Of a stretch of 21,002 nucleotides of DNA, positions 6,702 through 14,155 are shown in pieces. This DNA comes from a virus. The first letter of the stretch is position 1. Each line of letters begins with the position of its first letter. The stretch is taken from positions 1 through 21,002 of the IMG/VR virus record IMGVR_UViG_3300042453_004007. One strand, given 5' to 3'. The position numbers and the translations under genes were made by a program. The notes beneath the pieces were generated by a model that worked only from the letters and a program-made list of their open reading frames with translations, did no database searches and had not been told where the DNA came from.

Positions 6702-6714
6702 CGGAAGAGTTTGT

Positions 6715-7026
6715 TCAGGACTTCAACAGACGGCTCTTTGCCTTCGCAATCGCCGCGTGGATTTCATCTGCACTACAAGTCGTCTTCCAAACGGTCTGAG
6801 TTCTAGAACCGCAACTTGAGACCAAACTAGACATATAATCAAGTGCGTCCTTCTTAGTCATTGGGGAAGGAAGTGCAAAAAAATTGATATTGGTGTCAGT
6901 GCGCGAAAGCTGCTTGATCCGGCGAGCGACATTTGTCGCGAGGCGAATCTTGATAACTTCTGCCTTCTTCGTGGACACCCGCTTAGAAAACCCAACATGG
7001 TTAAAAAGATCTTCACTGTTTCGCAT
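6715..7026 (-). CDS. Small basic protein of unknown function
   Basis: I choose the ATG at 7026 (MRNSEDLFNHVGFSKRVSTK, 103 residues) because GGAG lies 6 bases before it; an adjacent ATG at 7029 and an upstream TTG at 7083 are less likely. The protein is basic and mainly helical (KKAEVIKIRLATNVARRIKQ), with a C-terminal helix EIHAAIAKAKSRLLKS. There are no TM segments or catalytic motifs. It follows the small gene at 7061 with a 34-base gap. I do not recognise a family. Confidence 0.55.
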   Translation of the reverse strand: MRNSEDLFNHVGFSKRVSTKKAEVIKIRLATNVARRIKQLSRTDTNINFFALPSPMTKKDALDYMSSLVSSCGSRTQTVWKTTCSADEIHAAIAKAKSRLLKS

Positions 7027-7060
7027 CATGTTCTCCGTCGAAGTTGAAGTCCTAAACTTA

Positions 7061-7267
7061 CTACCGGTCGGACGAGTTGTCAAGTGGCTGGCTGGAGGTG
7101 TTGTTTTCTGGAGACACCTCGCCTTCTTTTGCCAAATTTTGCAAATAGTCTAGAAACGGTTGCTCATCAATGTCTACATCATACCATCCCCGAAGTTGGG
7201 TGATCTGAGTATCTCTTGGAGGGGTGTTGGGGTCTTTCATATGGAAAGGTGGGTTTCTTGTCCTCAT
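7061..7267 (-). CDS. Very small acidic protein of unknown function
   Basis: From the ATG at 7267 (MRTRNPPFHMKDPNTPPRD) this encodes 68 residues. It is Pro-rich at the start, followed by a short acidic helix (YDVDIDEQPFLDYLQNLA) and a disordered Ser/Asn/Glu tail. The frame stays open upstream to a TTG at 7291, and the ATG has only a distant AGG, so the start is uncertain. It sits between the zincin-like gene (27-base gap) and the basic small gene in a tightly packed run, which is the main reason to believe it is real. Confidence 0.45.
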   Translation of the reverse strand: MRTRNPPFHMKDPNTPPRDTQITQLRGWYDVDIDEQPFLDYLQNLAKEGEVSPENNTSSQPLDNSSDR

Positions 7268-7294
7268 ACAAGATATACCAGCCTGAAACAAAAG

Positions 7295-7975
7295 TCAAGG
7301 GGCAATCAGCGGAGGGGCATGTGCCGTGGGGATCCACTTCCAGATCTTCCGAAATAGCTCTTTTTGGACTTTTGTCCAATCCATGTTCTTGAACATCTGG
7401 GTATAGATTCGATAGGTCTTGATGCGCTTCATCGTATCAAGGTTTCTCAGCACGGTAGATGTTGAGAGATGTGGATAAAATGCATTGATTTCCATCGCGA
7501 TATCATGGGCATACGCATCAATTTCGCTCTTATTTCTCAAATAATCAATTTCCGTAATTCTTGTTTTTGATATCCGTCGATTTTTCTGAACATGGATATT
7601 TTCCTCCAGCGACTTGGGGTGCTTGAGGTATTGTGCTTGATGCACCAATTCATGTTGCAGCGCCTGAGAAATCTCAAACACAAAACGGTTATAGGTATGT
7701 TTCGTATAGGTGAACGCAGATCGGCTAGGGTCCATGTGAACCGTAAGCCGCATCGGAAAGACCTTCAGGTCCGTGTCAAAGAACCCGGACACGGTGAAAT
7801 CTTGCCGTTTTCCGAATTGCAGCCCCCTATCAACCACCACCTGTGTCAGAAAACCAAAAGGCCGGAACCCGGCGCTCAAGCGGTGGCTGATTTCTGGGTA
7901 TCTAAGTTGTTTTCCAACAAGAGTTTGTGGGAACTGTTCTGATAGTGTAGCATTTATGGCGCCAGCAAGCAACAT
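7295..7975 (-). CDS. Zincin-like metallopeptidase-family protein
   Basis: This 226-residue protein carries a zincin helix FEISQALQHELVHQAQYLKH with H108, E109 and H112 of HExxH. About 40 residues later comes KSEIDAYAHDIAMEI, whose E151 is well placed as a third zinc ligand; this E-I-x-A-Y-A element is typical of small phage and bacterial zincin-like proteins. The C-terminal ~55 residues are basic and aromatic. Start choice is firm: GGAGGG lies 4 bases before the ATG. A late-type promoter motif (CATAAATA) lies just upstream inside a palindrome, so it is probably expressed late. Substrate is unknown; processing of a virion or host protein is inference only. Confidence 0.7.
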   Translation of the reverse strand: MLLAGAINATLSEQFPQTLVGKQLRYPEISHRLSAGFRPFGFLTQVVVDRGLQFGKRQDFTVSGFFDTDLKVFPMRLTVHMDPSRSAFTYTKHTYNRFVFEISQALQHELVHQAQYLKHPKSLEENIHVQKNRRISKTRITEIDYLRNKSEIDAYAHDIAMEINAFYPHLSTSTVLRNLDTMKRIKTYRIYTQMFKNMDWTKVQKELFRKIWKWIPTAHAPPLIAP

Positions 7976-7982
7976 AGACCCT

Positions 7983-8008
7983 CCATAAATATCCAGTTGT
8001 ATTTATGG
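7983..8008. repeat. Perfect 9-bp inverted repeat containing a late-promoter motif
   Basis: CCATAAATA (7983-7991) and TATTTATGG (8000-8008) pair perfectly around an 8-base loop. It lies 33 bases after the gp41 stop and just upstream of the zincin-like gene. Because of the symmetry, CATAAATA appears on both strands. No U-tract follows. Confidence 0.75.
8000..8007 (-). promoter_or_regulatory. Late promoter variant CATAAATA
   Basis: The minus strand reads CATAAATA, one base from the T4 octamer; the relaxed NATAAATA form is known from T4-like cyanophages. It lies 25 bases before the ATG at 7975, with a strong Shine-Dalgarno between. The tight spacing and the palindrome around it make it likely but less certain than the perfect octamers. 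Confidence 0.55.
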
Positions 8009-8041
8009 TTTGCCTAGGTTGCATGACTGGCACCGCCCCTA

Positions 8042-9340
8042 TCAATAGGAGTTCGCGGTGGTGGATATGTCGTACATCTTCATCCGAGACCGATCAATTC
8101 CAACCACAAACTTCTTACATAGGTTCATGTCCATGTAGCGGTTTTTTAGCTGTTTGAAGAGGATTTGCTGAAGATTTTCTAGCTCTTCCGTGCTAATCAG
8201 CGCAAGCATCAGATCAGCGGTCGCAGGGACGCCAAAGGATTCTGAGGTATGGGTCAGTTCAACCTCACTGTTGTCGTACCCATCCCGATTCGTCTGGGTT
8301 GCTGTAACTACTGGTACATTGAATTCAACCCCGAGACCTCGAATCTCTTCTGCGATAGCTTTCACCAGTGTGTACGCATTGATGTTACTAGATGCCTTGA
8401 ACCGACTGCTGGCGCAAATGTTCAAGTAATCAATAAACACCATGTCAGGCACAAAGTTCTTCTTGATCTGTAAATCTTGCAAAAGCGCACGAAAATGACC
8501 GGCATGTGCAGACGCCGTGGGGAACTCCTTGATAATCAACTGTCCCTCTGTCATGCTCCGGATTCGATTGATACGATCCATGAACTTGTCTTTTGAGATA
8601 CGAGACAAATCATGAACTGGTGTGTCTAGCAGATTCGCATCAATACGCTCGGCAATACGCTCTTCCGCCATTTCCATCGTGATGTACAACACATTCTTGC
8701 TCTGACTCAGCACATTCGCTGCCATGTGGCACATCACCGTAGACTTACCAACACCCGGACCTGCCATCAATACGGTTAGAGTCTTTTTGGCAATACCGTT
8801 TTTTGTAATACGATTCAGTGCCGAGATATCAAACGGGATTTTTTCTTCAACCCGAGTATAAAAATCGTGGCGAGCACTGGCATCTTCAAAAAGATCGTGC
8901 CCAATTGAATTGTTGAATGACACGGACAAGGCTTCTTGTAACAGCGATGGAATGGCATCCGCAGAATGCGTCTTGTCCTTTCCATCGATGATCTGGATAG
9001 AATGCAGAATGGCATTATACAACGCCTTGTCTTTGCAAAACTTTTCCGTCTCGGCGTAGAGCCAGTCCAGATTTTCCTTTACGGGATCTAGCTGATCCAG
9101 TACTTCTACAATTGCCTTATATGCAGATTCTATGACGCTCCGATCATTCTGCACATGAATCTTGAGCGCCGTGGTGGTTGGCAGCGTGTTGTATTCTTCA
9201 ACAAACGCCGTAATCGCACTCAGCACATATTTTTCTGAAGGATCCAAGAAATAGTCATCCCGCAAAAACGGGATGACCTTTCTCATATACTCTTCATTGT
9301 ACAGCAGGTTACTCAGAATTATTGTTTCGAGTCTGTTCAT
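8042..9340 (-). CDS. 41: Replicative DNA helicase, gp41 (DnaB family)
   Basis: This is the hexameric 5'-3' replicative helicase that unwinds the fork with the primase. It has 432 residues (T4 gp41 475). The N-terminus MNRLETIILSNLLYNEEYMR matches the T4 gp41 start. The RecA-like motor has Walker A GPGVGKST (194-201), hydrophobic Walker B ending MVFIDYLN (~291-298), and the DnaB-type segment VVTATQTNRDGYDNSEVEL followed by a sensor/Arg region. It lies downstream of uvsX and one small ORF, the T4 arrangement uvsX-40-41. The start overlaps the small ORF by 32 bases and has a weak Shine-Dalgarno, suggesting coupling. The last gene before a promoter/hairpin gap. Confidence 0.95.
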   Translation of the reverse strand: MNRLETIILSNLLYNEEYMRKVIPFLRDDYFLDPSEKYVLSAITAFVEEYNTLPTTTALKIHVQNDRSVIESAYKAIVEVLDQLDPVKENLDWLYAETEKFCKDKALYNAILHSIQIIDGKDKTHSADAIPSLLQEALSVSFNNSIGHDLFEDASARHDFYTRVEEKIPFDISALNRITKNGIAKKTLTVLMAGPGVGKSTVMCHMAANVLSQSKNVLYITMEMAEERIAERIDANLLDTPVHDLSRISKDKFMDRINRIRSMTEGQLIIKEFPTASAHAGHFRALLQDLQIKKNFVPDMVFIDYLNICASSRFKASSNINAYTLVKAIAEEIRGLGVEFNVPVVTATQTNRDGYDNSEVELTHTSESFGVPATADLMLALISTEELENLQQILFKQLKNRYMDMNLCKKFVVGIDRSRMKMYDISTTANSY

Positions 9341-9617
9341 TCTCTAGGGAGTCTTCGATGATCTTATGGAGGACAACGCTGATTTCCTGCTCAACTTCGC
9401 GTTTGACTTCATCGTCTTGAATGCTGTACCCTTCTGGGAGAGCTAGTACAGTGTAATCGAATGAGATGTTGCCATTTCCTTCCTCATCTTCTCCAGTGAA
9501 TTCAATCGGTCCAAATACAAAACTCGTACCTCTGTACTTTCCCTCGTTCAACACGAGATAGAACTCAGTGTTTGCATCGGGAAACTCTACATTCTCGACA
9601 ATCTTAAAGGGTTGCAT
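9309..9617 (-). CDS. Conserved small ORF between uvsX and gp41 (position of T4 gene 40)
   Basis: The start is placed at the ATG at 9617 (MQPFKIVENVEFPDANTEF, 102 residues), where GGAG lies 7 bases upstream; the frame is open to 9671 but that would overlap uvsX by 68 bases. The sequence VENVEFPDANTEFYLVLNEG, FVFGPIEFTGEDEEGNGNI and EISVVLHKIIEDSLEN looks like a compact beta-sheet domain with a C-terminal helix, and I recall similar ORFs at this place in marine T4-like phages. It overlaps the uvsX stop by 14 bases and the gp41 start by 32. Not recognisably similar to T4 gp40. Function unknown; a role with recombination or helicase loading is suggested only by position. Confidence 0.75.
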   Translation of the reverse strand: MQPFKIVENVEFPDANTEFYLVLNEGKYRGTSFVFGPIEFTGEDEEGNGNISFDYTVLALPEGYSIQDDEVKREVEQEISVVLHKIIEDSLENEQTRNNNSE

Positions 9618-10662
9618 CCTCATACTCCGCTTGAAGGTTAAAATCACTGGACAAAATATTGCCCCCTGCAATTACATAATTATCCTGAATCCACTTGGAA
9701 AACTGTGGGTTCCGAAGGATTGGAAGCCAGAACTCTTTGGTGTTGGTTTCCACATACTTATACTTGCGCTCATCATCGTAAAATTCTGCCGACTTCCGGA
9801 ATCCATGGCCATCTTTGATGACATGATTTGCTTCAAGCGCAACATCAATCAATCCAGACCATGTGTTGATACCACCGTCAAACAGGACTTCAACGGGAAT
9901 CTTGCTCTTCTCCCGAACATGTCTCGACTTCTCGACATTGATGATGAAGTTGTATCCAACAACATCAGTGCCGTCCTTTTCCTGCTGACGACCAATGATG
10001 AAGATGTTGTCCGCAGAGAGATATGGCCCTTGGCCACCAGACACAATATCCTTTGGATACATCCCCATTTCCTTATAGGTGTGGTTCACGACGACCATGG
10101 GAATGTTCTTCAAGGTGAGGTGCGGGGTACACATGCGGAACAGACTCTTTAGCTGTTTTGCCCGCGTCATGTCTGCCACCGCCTTGCCCTCAAGCGCGTC
10201 TTCTACTTCTTTCCGAGACGCCAGATTTCCAATAGAATCCACGATGATGATAATATGATCCCCTCGCTCAATCTTATCCAATTGATTCATGAGATCATAT
10301 TTCAGAACTTCAATATCCGTAACCGGAGAATGAAGAACACGGGTGGTATCGATCCCAAAGCTCTCAAAATAGGTCTGTGGGGATCCAAACTCGGAATCAT
10401 AGAATAGCAACACGGCGTCCTTGTATTTGTCAAGATATGCCTTTGCCATTAGCATGCAAAATGCGGTCTTGAAATGCTTACTGGGACCGGCGAATACGGT
10501 AAGGCCGGGAGTCAACCCTCCATCAAGACGGCCTGACAGTGCCACATTGACCATGGGCACCGCCGTCTGAATCATATCCTTGGTGGAAAAGAACTTCGAC
10601 TCCGACAGCACATCCGTTTCCTTGATAGTGCTGTTTTTTCGCATGCGAGATAGAAGGGACAT
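9604..10662 (-). CDS. uvsX: UvsX, RecA-like recombinase
   Basis: UvsX forms filaments on single-stranded DNA and carries out strand exchange for recombination-dependent replication and repair. The protein has 352 residues (T4 391). Walker A is GPSKHFKT (59-66), very close to T4 GPSKSFKS. The catalytic Glu lies in YDSEFGSP (E91), Walker B is IIIIVDSIG (~137-145), and loop L2 lies around VVNHTYKEMGMYPKDIVSGG. The C-terminus is acidic. A strong AAGGAG overlaps the end of gp43 and fixes the start 11 bases after the gp43 stop. gp43, uvsX, small ORF and gp41 form one operon. Confidence 0.95.
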   Translation of the reverse strand: MSLLSRMRKNSTIKETDVLSESKFFSTKDMIQTAVPMVNVALSGRLDGGLTPGLTVFAGPSKHFKTAFCMLMAKAYLDKYKDAVLLFYDSEFGSPQTYFESFGIDTTRVLHSPVTDIEVLKYDLMNQLDKIERGDHIIIIVDSIGNLASRKEVEDALEGKAVADMTRAKQLKSLFRMCTPHLTLKNIPMVVVNHTYKEMGMYPKDIVSGGQGPYLSADNIFIIGRQQEKDGTDVVGYNFIINVEKSRHVREKSKIPVEVLFDGGINTWSGLIDVALEANHVIKDGHGFRKSAEFYDDERKYKYVETNTKEFWLPILRNPQFSKWIQDNYVIAGGNILSSDFNLQAEYEDATL

Positions 10663-10673
10663 AACAGATCTCC

Positions 10674-13253
10674 TTAGAAAAGATCGTTGAGAGTGGCAGC
10701 AGGACGAACAGACCAGTTAAGGCTTGAGAGGATGACCTCCAGTGGATCAAGGAAGGTCTTCTCGAACATCTTGTCGTAGTCTACATACGACAACAAGTTA
10801 AAATCTAAAGGGAACGACCCAAAAAAAGCAACTACGTTTTCGTGAATCGGATTAGGTACTTTCAGAAACACAAACTTAATCTTGTCTCCATCACGGATCT
10901 TCTCATACTTCTTGCCCAGATCCAACTGATCTAGCAGCCGATTGTGCAGAATAGCAGCGCGAACATGAATTGGTGTCTTCTTCGCATAGATTGTATGAGG
11001 AGAACTGTACTTGACGATGCCATTCACGCCGCGAGGAAACGCAATCTTTTCAACCGGCAGCCGGGAAAACTGATCTTCAAGGTCTCGAATGAAGCCTTGC
11101 AGGTCTCTCTCGTTTTTCATGAGAATGATCTTCATGGCATCTTTGAGTTGCTTCCGCACAAAGCTTGGAGTGCTGCTTCGAACGATTTCCAAGCCCAACA
11201 CCTTCAGCTTCGGCTCCTCAAACCGAACCCCTTCCTTGTCATGAATGAACATCGCATATCGCTTCTTCGAAACCCAAATACCACTCTCGGCAATCGCCTC
11301 TCGCTTGAACGAGATCTTGTTTTGAAACGCATGCGTGTCCTGTGCAATTTCACGAGATACTCGGTCAATCGCCGGAATGATCTTCTCTCTGCAAATTGTA
11401 TCAATCAGTTCAACGAGCTTTGGGGTCGAACGGGTTGCAGACAGATGCGACTGTACGGCGGCTCCAAGGGTAATATAGCAGGAGTCGGTGTCGCTGTAGA
11501 ATGCATAATCCACATTTGATGTTTTGAAAAACTTGTTCAGGTACTCATTCATGCGCTGAGTGACAAGCTGAATGATGTACTGTCCCGTCAAGGTGATGCC
11601 TTCTGCGATGCGTGGATCATAGAAGCGAAAGAACCTATTGGCCATGGAACCGTAGAGCGAGTTCAACTGAATCTTTCGCGCCATCTGAAAGTTGTTGTAC
11701 CGCGACACCTTTTTATGTTCAGCAATCAACTGCTGCTGGAGGTGGGCCTCATCTGCCGAATTCGTACAGGTTCGAATCGCCTCTTCCAACTGTACGACAC
11801 GGCGTTCCGCGTCAATCATCTTGTTCTTGAATGCCACTCGGTCAGCAAAGATTTTCTCGACGACTTCCGGGAATAGTCCCATTTTATCGCGACGGTAGCA
11901 ATATCCATTGGCTGCCATGGCGTAATTTTTCTGCACGAGGTCGTCCGTCTGCGTAAACTTCTTCTCCAGTAGGATCTCAGGGGTACACATATACGGAGGC
12001 TCTTGCACCAATGTCTCTGGAGACATGTTATACTGCATGATGATGGACGGATACAGGGAAGTCGCGTCAAAGGAGCATATCCAATGGTATTTCCCCGGCA
12101 CTGGCTCCTTGACATATGCGCCAGCAATCTTTCTTCCCTCGTGATCCTCATTCAGAGGCACCACGATGTTCTTCTCCAACAGATGATTGTAGAGAATGCA
12201 GTCCCATGTACGCACTGCCGAGAATACATCGGCGTAATTACATTTTGCGTAATACGCCATGGAAATTGCCATCTCAATCAACTTCATCTTGTCTTCCAGT
12301 TCATCGACAAGCTCAACGTCTACGATGTTATACTCGACAAAGTGGTGCCAGTCGTTCGTATAGAAATCCTTGAAGGTATCGTATTCGGTTTCGAGTTTCT
12401 TTTTGTCGAGTTCTACCGACGCAATATGGTCTAGCTTATAGCTCTCTTGGCGGCTATAGGTGAACTTCTGATAGAGTTCTAGGTAGTCAAGAGTGCTGAT
12501 GCCGAGTAGGTCATAAATCATCCACTGGCGGTCATTCTTGGTGACATCGCGAGTGCGAACAATCTCCCATGGTGACAGCCGCTTGGCGGCGTCTTCGCCC
12601 AACACGCGAATGATGCGATTGTGTAGGTATGGAATGTCAAAGAACTGGATATTCCACCCCGTGATGACATCAGGGGCGAGATGCTGCCAGAGCTTGAGAA
12701 ACTTCTTCAGAAGGTCCACTTCATTCTTGCAGTGAACATATTGCACGAGGTGCTTGTTTTTCACATGCTGAATTGCCGTGGTGTCAAACGGCTTAGTACC
12801 GAACGAGAACAGTTCCTTCGTCTTGTAGTCTTGCAGGGTAATGACCAGCAACTCTTCAAGGGGGTTCTGTACGTCTGGGAAACCTAGTTCTGAGGTGGTC
12901 TCAATGTCGAGCGTGATAATCTTGACATGATCCAGATCAAAATCAATCGCCTCTGGATAGTGCTCCGTGATGTATTGGTAGGCGAACCGCGTATTCCCAT
13001 ATATCTGAAAGTTCTCGACTGACTTGTATTCGTCAAGAAATCCCTTCGCCTTTTTGATGGAAGGAAAAAATATGGGCCGAAGTGCGTTCCCATGAATATC
13101 CGTGTACCCGGACGGCGTCTCATTGTGTCGAGACGGCTGGACAAACAGGACCGGCTCATATTTTTCAACCTGCTGCACCCGCCGCCCGTCTTCGACGCGA
13201 CGAACCAACAAGGAGTTGCCGTTTTGCACTACATTGGTATAGAATGCGCTCAT
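10674..13253 (-). CDS. 43: DNA polymerase gp43 (family B)
   Basis: The replicative polymerase with 3'-5' proofreading, 859 residues (T4 898). Exo I is TLDIETT (D116, E118), Exo II TGWNIQFFDIPYL (~198-210), and Exo III YNIVDVEL. Polymerase motif A is DATSLYPS (396-403), motif B KIQLNSLYGS (K527), and motif C YSDTDS (D588, D590). The C-terminus ends TLNDLF, a short hydrophobic tail like the T4 sliding-clamp contact. All catalytic residues are present. The ATG (MSAFYTNVVQNGN) is the only sensible start, but it has no close Shine-Dalgarno; a GAGG lies 25 bases upstream. A promoter embedded in a 13-bp inverted repeat precedes it. T4 gp43 represses its own translation through a leader hairpin; whether this one does is unknown. 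Confidence 0.97.
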   Translation of the reverse strand: MSAFYTNVVQNGNSLLVRRVEDGRRVQQVEKYEPVLFVQPSRHNETPSGYTDIHGNALRPIFFPSIKKAKGFLDEYKSVENFQIYGNTRFAYQYITEHYPEAIDFDLDHVKIITLDIETTSELGFPDVQNPLEELLVITLQDYKTKELFSFGTKPFDTTAIQHVKNKHLVQYVHCKNEVDLLKKFLKLWQHLAPDVITGWNIQFFDIPYLHNRIIRVLGEDAAKRLSPWEIVRTRDVTKNDRQWMIYDLLGISTLDYLELYQKFTYSRQESYKLDHIASVELDKKKLETEYDTFKDFYTNDWHHFVEYNIVDVELVDELEDKMKLIEMAISMAYYAKCNYADVFSAVRTWDCILYNHLLEKNIVVPLNEDHEGRKIAGAYVKEPVPGKYHWICSFDATSLYPSIIMQYNMSPETLVQEPPYMCTPEILLEKKFTQTDDLVQKNYAMAANGYCYRRDKMGLFPEVVEKIFADRVAFKNKMIDAERRVVQLEEAIRTCTNSADEAHLQQQLIAEHKKVSRYNNFQMARKIQLNSLYGSMANRFFRFYDPRIAEGITLTGQYIIQLVTQRMNEYLNKFFKTSNVDYAFYSDTDSCYITLGAAVQSHLSATRSTPKLVELIDTICREKIIPAIDRVSREIAQDTHAFQNKISFKREAIAESGIWVSKKRYAMFIHDKEGVRFEEPKLKVLGLEIVRSSTPSFVRKQLKDAMKIILMKNERDLQGFIRDLEDQFSRLPVEKIAFPRGVNGIVKYSSPHTIYAKKTPIHVRAAILHNRLLDQLDLGKKYEKIRDGDKIKFVFLKVPNPIHENVVAFFGSFPLDFNLLSYVDYDKMFEKTFLDPLEVILSSLNWSVRPAATLNDLF

Positions 13254-13282
13254 GAGATGAGTAAAGGAAAAATATATCCTCT

Positions 13283-13311
13283 AATGTAGCAACACCACGG
13301 ACTTATGTCAA
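13283..13311 (-). promoter_or_regulatory. Sigma70-type promoter TTGACA-N17-TACATT before gp43
   Basis: On the minus strand a perfect -35 TTGACA (complement at 13306-13311) is followed after 17 bases by TACATT (13283-13288), four of six matches to the -10. Initiation near 13276 gives gp43 a short leader of about 23 bases. The -35 is in the loop and the spacer in one arm of the inverted repeat at 13289-13326. Confidence 0.65.
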
Positions 13312-13326
13312 GATCCGTGGTGTTGC
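13289..13326. repeat. Perfect 13-bp inverted repeat upstream of gp43
   Basis: GCAACACCACGGA (13289-13301) and TCCGTGGTGTTGC (13314-13326) pair without mismatch around a 12-base loop. It begins 27 bases after the stop of the Sm-like gene. It would be a very stable RNA hairpin in read-through messages, but no U-tract follows on the minus strand, so it is not a standard terminator. It overlaps the gp43 promoter, so an operator role is equally possible. Confidence 0.85.
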
Positions 13327-13353
13327 CGCATTGTGCATTTTCATTCGGTGTCA

Positions 13354-13659
13354 TTAAGACAGGATCTTGAGATCCTCTGCGCTCGCCATGACAATTCCGG
13401 AAGTCACCCGAATGTATTGGTTTTTCAGATCGTCGGTTGGAGCCACGGAAAACAGAATGTTATCATTCTGGATCACAAACTCACGCTCCTTTGCATACGG
13501 GACGAATGGAGCAAACGCCACATTAAAAGACGTATTGTTTCGCGAAGGCACCACGATAAGCTGAATTGGATCGACGAGAATCGTGGTGTTCCCTGCGAGA
13601 CTTCCTTTTGTTTCGCTGATGAGTTCTTCACCAGTGATCAGCTTCACACACTTAATCAT
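13354..13659 (-). CDS. Small Sm-like (Lsm fold) phage protein
   Basis: This 101-residue protein begins MIKCVKLITGEELISETKGS, then TTILVDPIQLIVVPSR and later a second beta-rich part ending YIRVTSGIVMASAEDLKIL. The opening (hydrophobic strand, LxxGEExI, strand, DPxxL) fits the Sm1 half of an Sm/Lsm barrel, and I recall similar small proteins near the replication genes of cyanophages. An RNA-binding role is suggested by the fold and by its place between Hsp20 and gp43, next to the RNA-binding RegA, but is inference. There is no Shine-Dalgarno (the ATG follows ATATATC); it lies 25 bases after Hsp20. An inverted repeat and the gp43 promoter follow its stop. Confidence 0.7.
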   Translation of the reverse strand: MIKCVKLITGEELISETKGSLAGNTTILVDPIQLIVVPSRNNTSFNVAFAPFVPYAKEREFVIQNDNILFSVAPTDDLKNQYIRVTSGIVMASAEDLKILS

Positions 13660-13684
13660 GATATATTGAGTTAGAGGGAGATGT

Positions 13685-14131
13685 TTATTTGATCGTAAAG
13701 GTCTTCGTGTTCTTTGGCTGCGGCACGATTTTATCCATCAGAATGGTCAAAATGCCATCTTCTAACATCACGAAGTCAACGACGACATCTGCGGCAATTG
13801 TCCACTCTTTGACGAATCCGCGACTAGTAAAACCACGATACATGTAGGACGCCATTTCGTCGAAGGTATCATGTTTGGCATTTCGCGAAACTTTCACCGT
13901 GAGTGTGTCCTCTTCCTGAGAAACTTCAATGTCGTTTTTCTTGAAACCCGGTACTAGAACTTGAAGTGCAATTTTGGTTTGCTCTTTATTCAGATACATT
14001 AGGTTGTAATCTGGCTTAAACCCCTTGGAATGTCCCGCAAACGTATTACTATCAGGATAGAATCTAAACATATGTGGTTGAGAAAACCCTAGGGTGTCAG
14101 CAAATGTTCCAACTGCGCGGTGTGATGTCAT
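13685..14131 (-). CDS. Small heat shock protein, Hsp20 / alpha-crystallin family
   Basis: An ATP-independent holdase chaperone, common in T4-like phages of cyanobacteria. The start is the ATG at 14131 (MTSHRAVGTFADTLGF, 148 residues), fixed by AAGGAG five bases upstream; an ATG at 14194 would add 21 residues inside regA and has no such signal. The alpha-crystallin domain runs from ~40 to ~135: PDYNLMYLNKEQTKIALQVL, PGFKKNDIEVSQEEDTLTVK, then YRGFTSRGFVKEWTIAADV and DGILTILM, ending with a short tail. It lies 20 bases after regA and 25 before the Sm-like gene. Its leader shares an unusual sequence with the winged-helix gene. Assistance in capsid or replisome folding is inference. Confidence 0.9.
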   Translation of the reverse strand: MTSHRAVGTFADTLGFSQPHMFRFYPDSNTFAGHSKGFKPDYNLMYLNKEQTKIALQVLVPGFKKNDIEVSQEEDTLTVKVSRNAKHDTFDEMASYMYRGFTSRGFVKEWTIAADVVVDFVMLEDGILTILMDKIVPQPKNTKTFTIK

Positions 14132-14135
14132 AATA

Positions 14136-14155
14136 TCTCCTTGAAAAATGGTTAT
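14136..14155 (-). repeat. Leader motif shared with the winged-helix gene (copy 1)
   Basis: The minus strand reads ATAACCATTTTTCAAGGAG, directly before the Hsp20 start and including its Shine-Dalgarno. A second copy, ATAACCATTTTTCAGGAG, occurs before the winged-helix gene at about 6631-6648. The two copies differ by one A. The match extends well beyond what the Shine-Dalgarno alone requires. Confidence 0.7.

Noticed and set aside
7079-7084. TTGACA on the minus strand before the small basic gene
   Set aside because: At 17 bases the downstream hexamer is TAAGTT, only three of six matches, and it is inside the preceding coding region.
7293-7298. TTGACT with TATATC downstream, before the 68-residue gene
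   Set aside because: The spacer is 15 bases, and the alternative TATCTT at 17 is a weak -10, so the evidence is too thin to call a promoter.
13289-13326. Rho-independent terminator after the Sm-like gene
   Set aside because: The stem is strong, but the minus-strand sequence after it (TACATTAGAGG) has no U-tract; reported as an inverted repeat instead.
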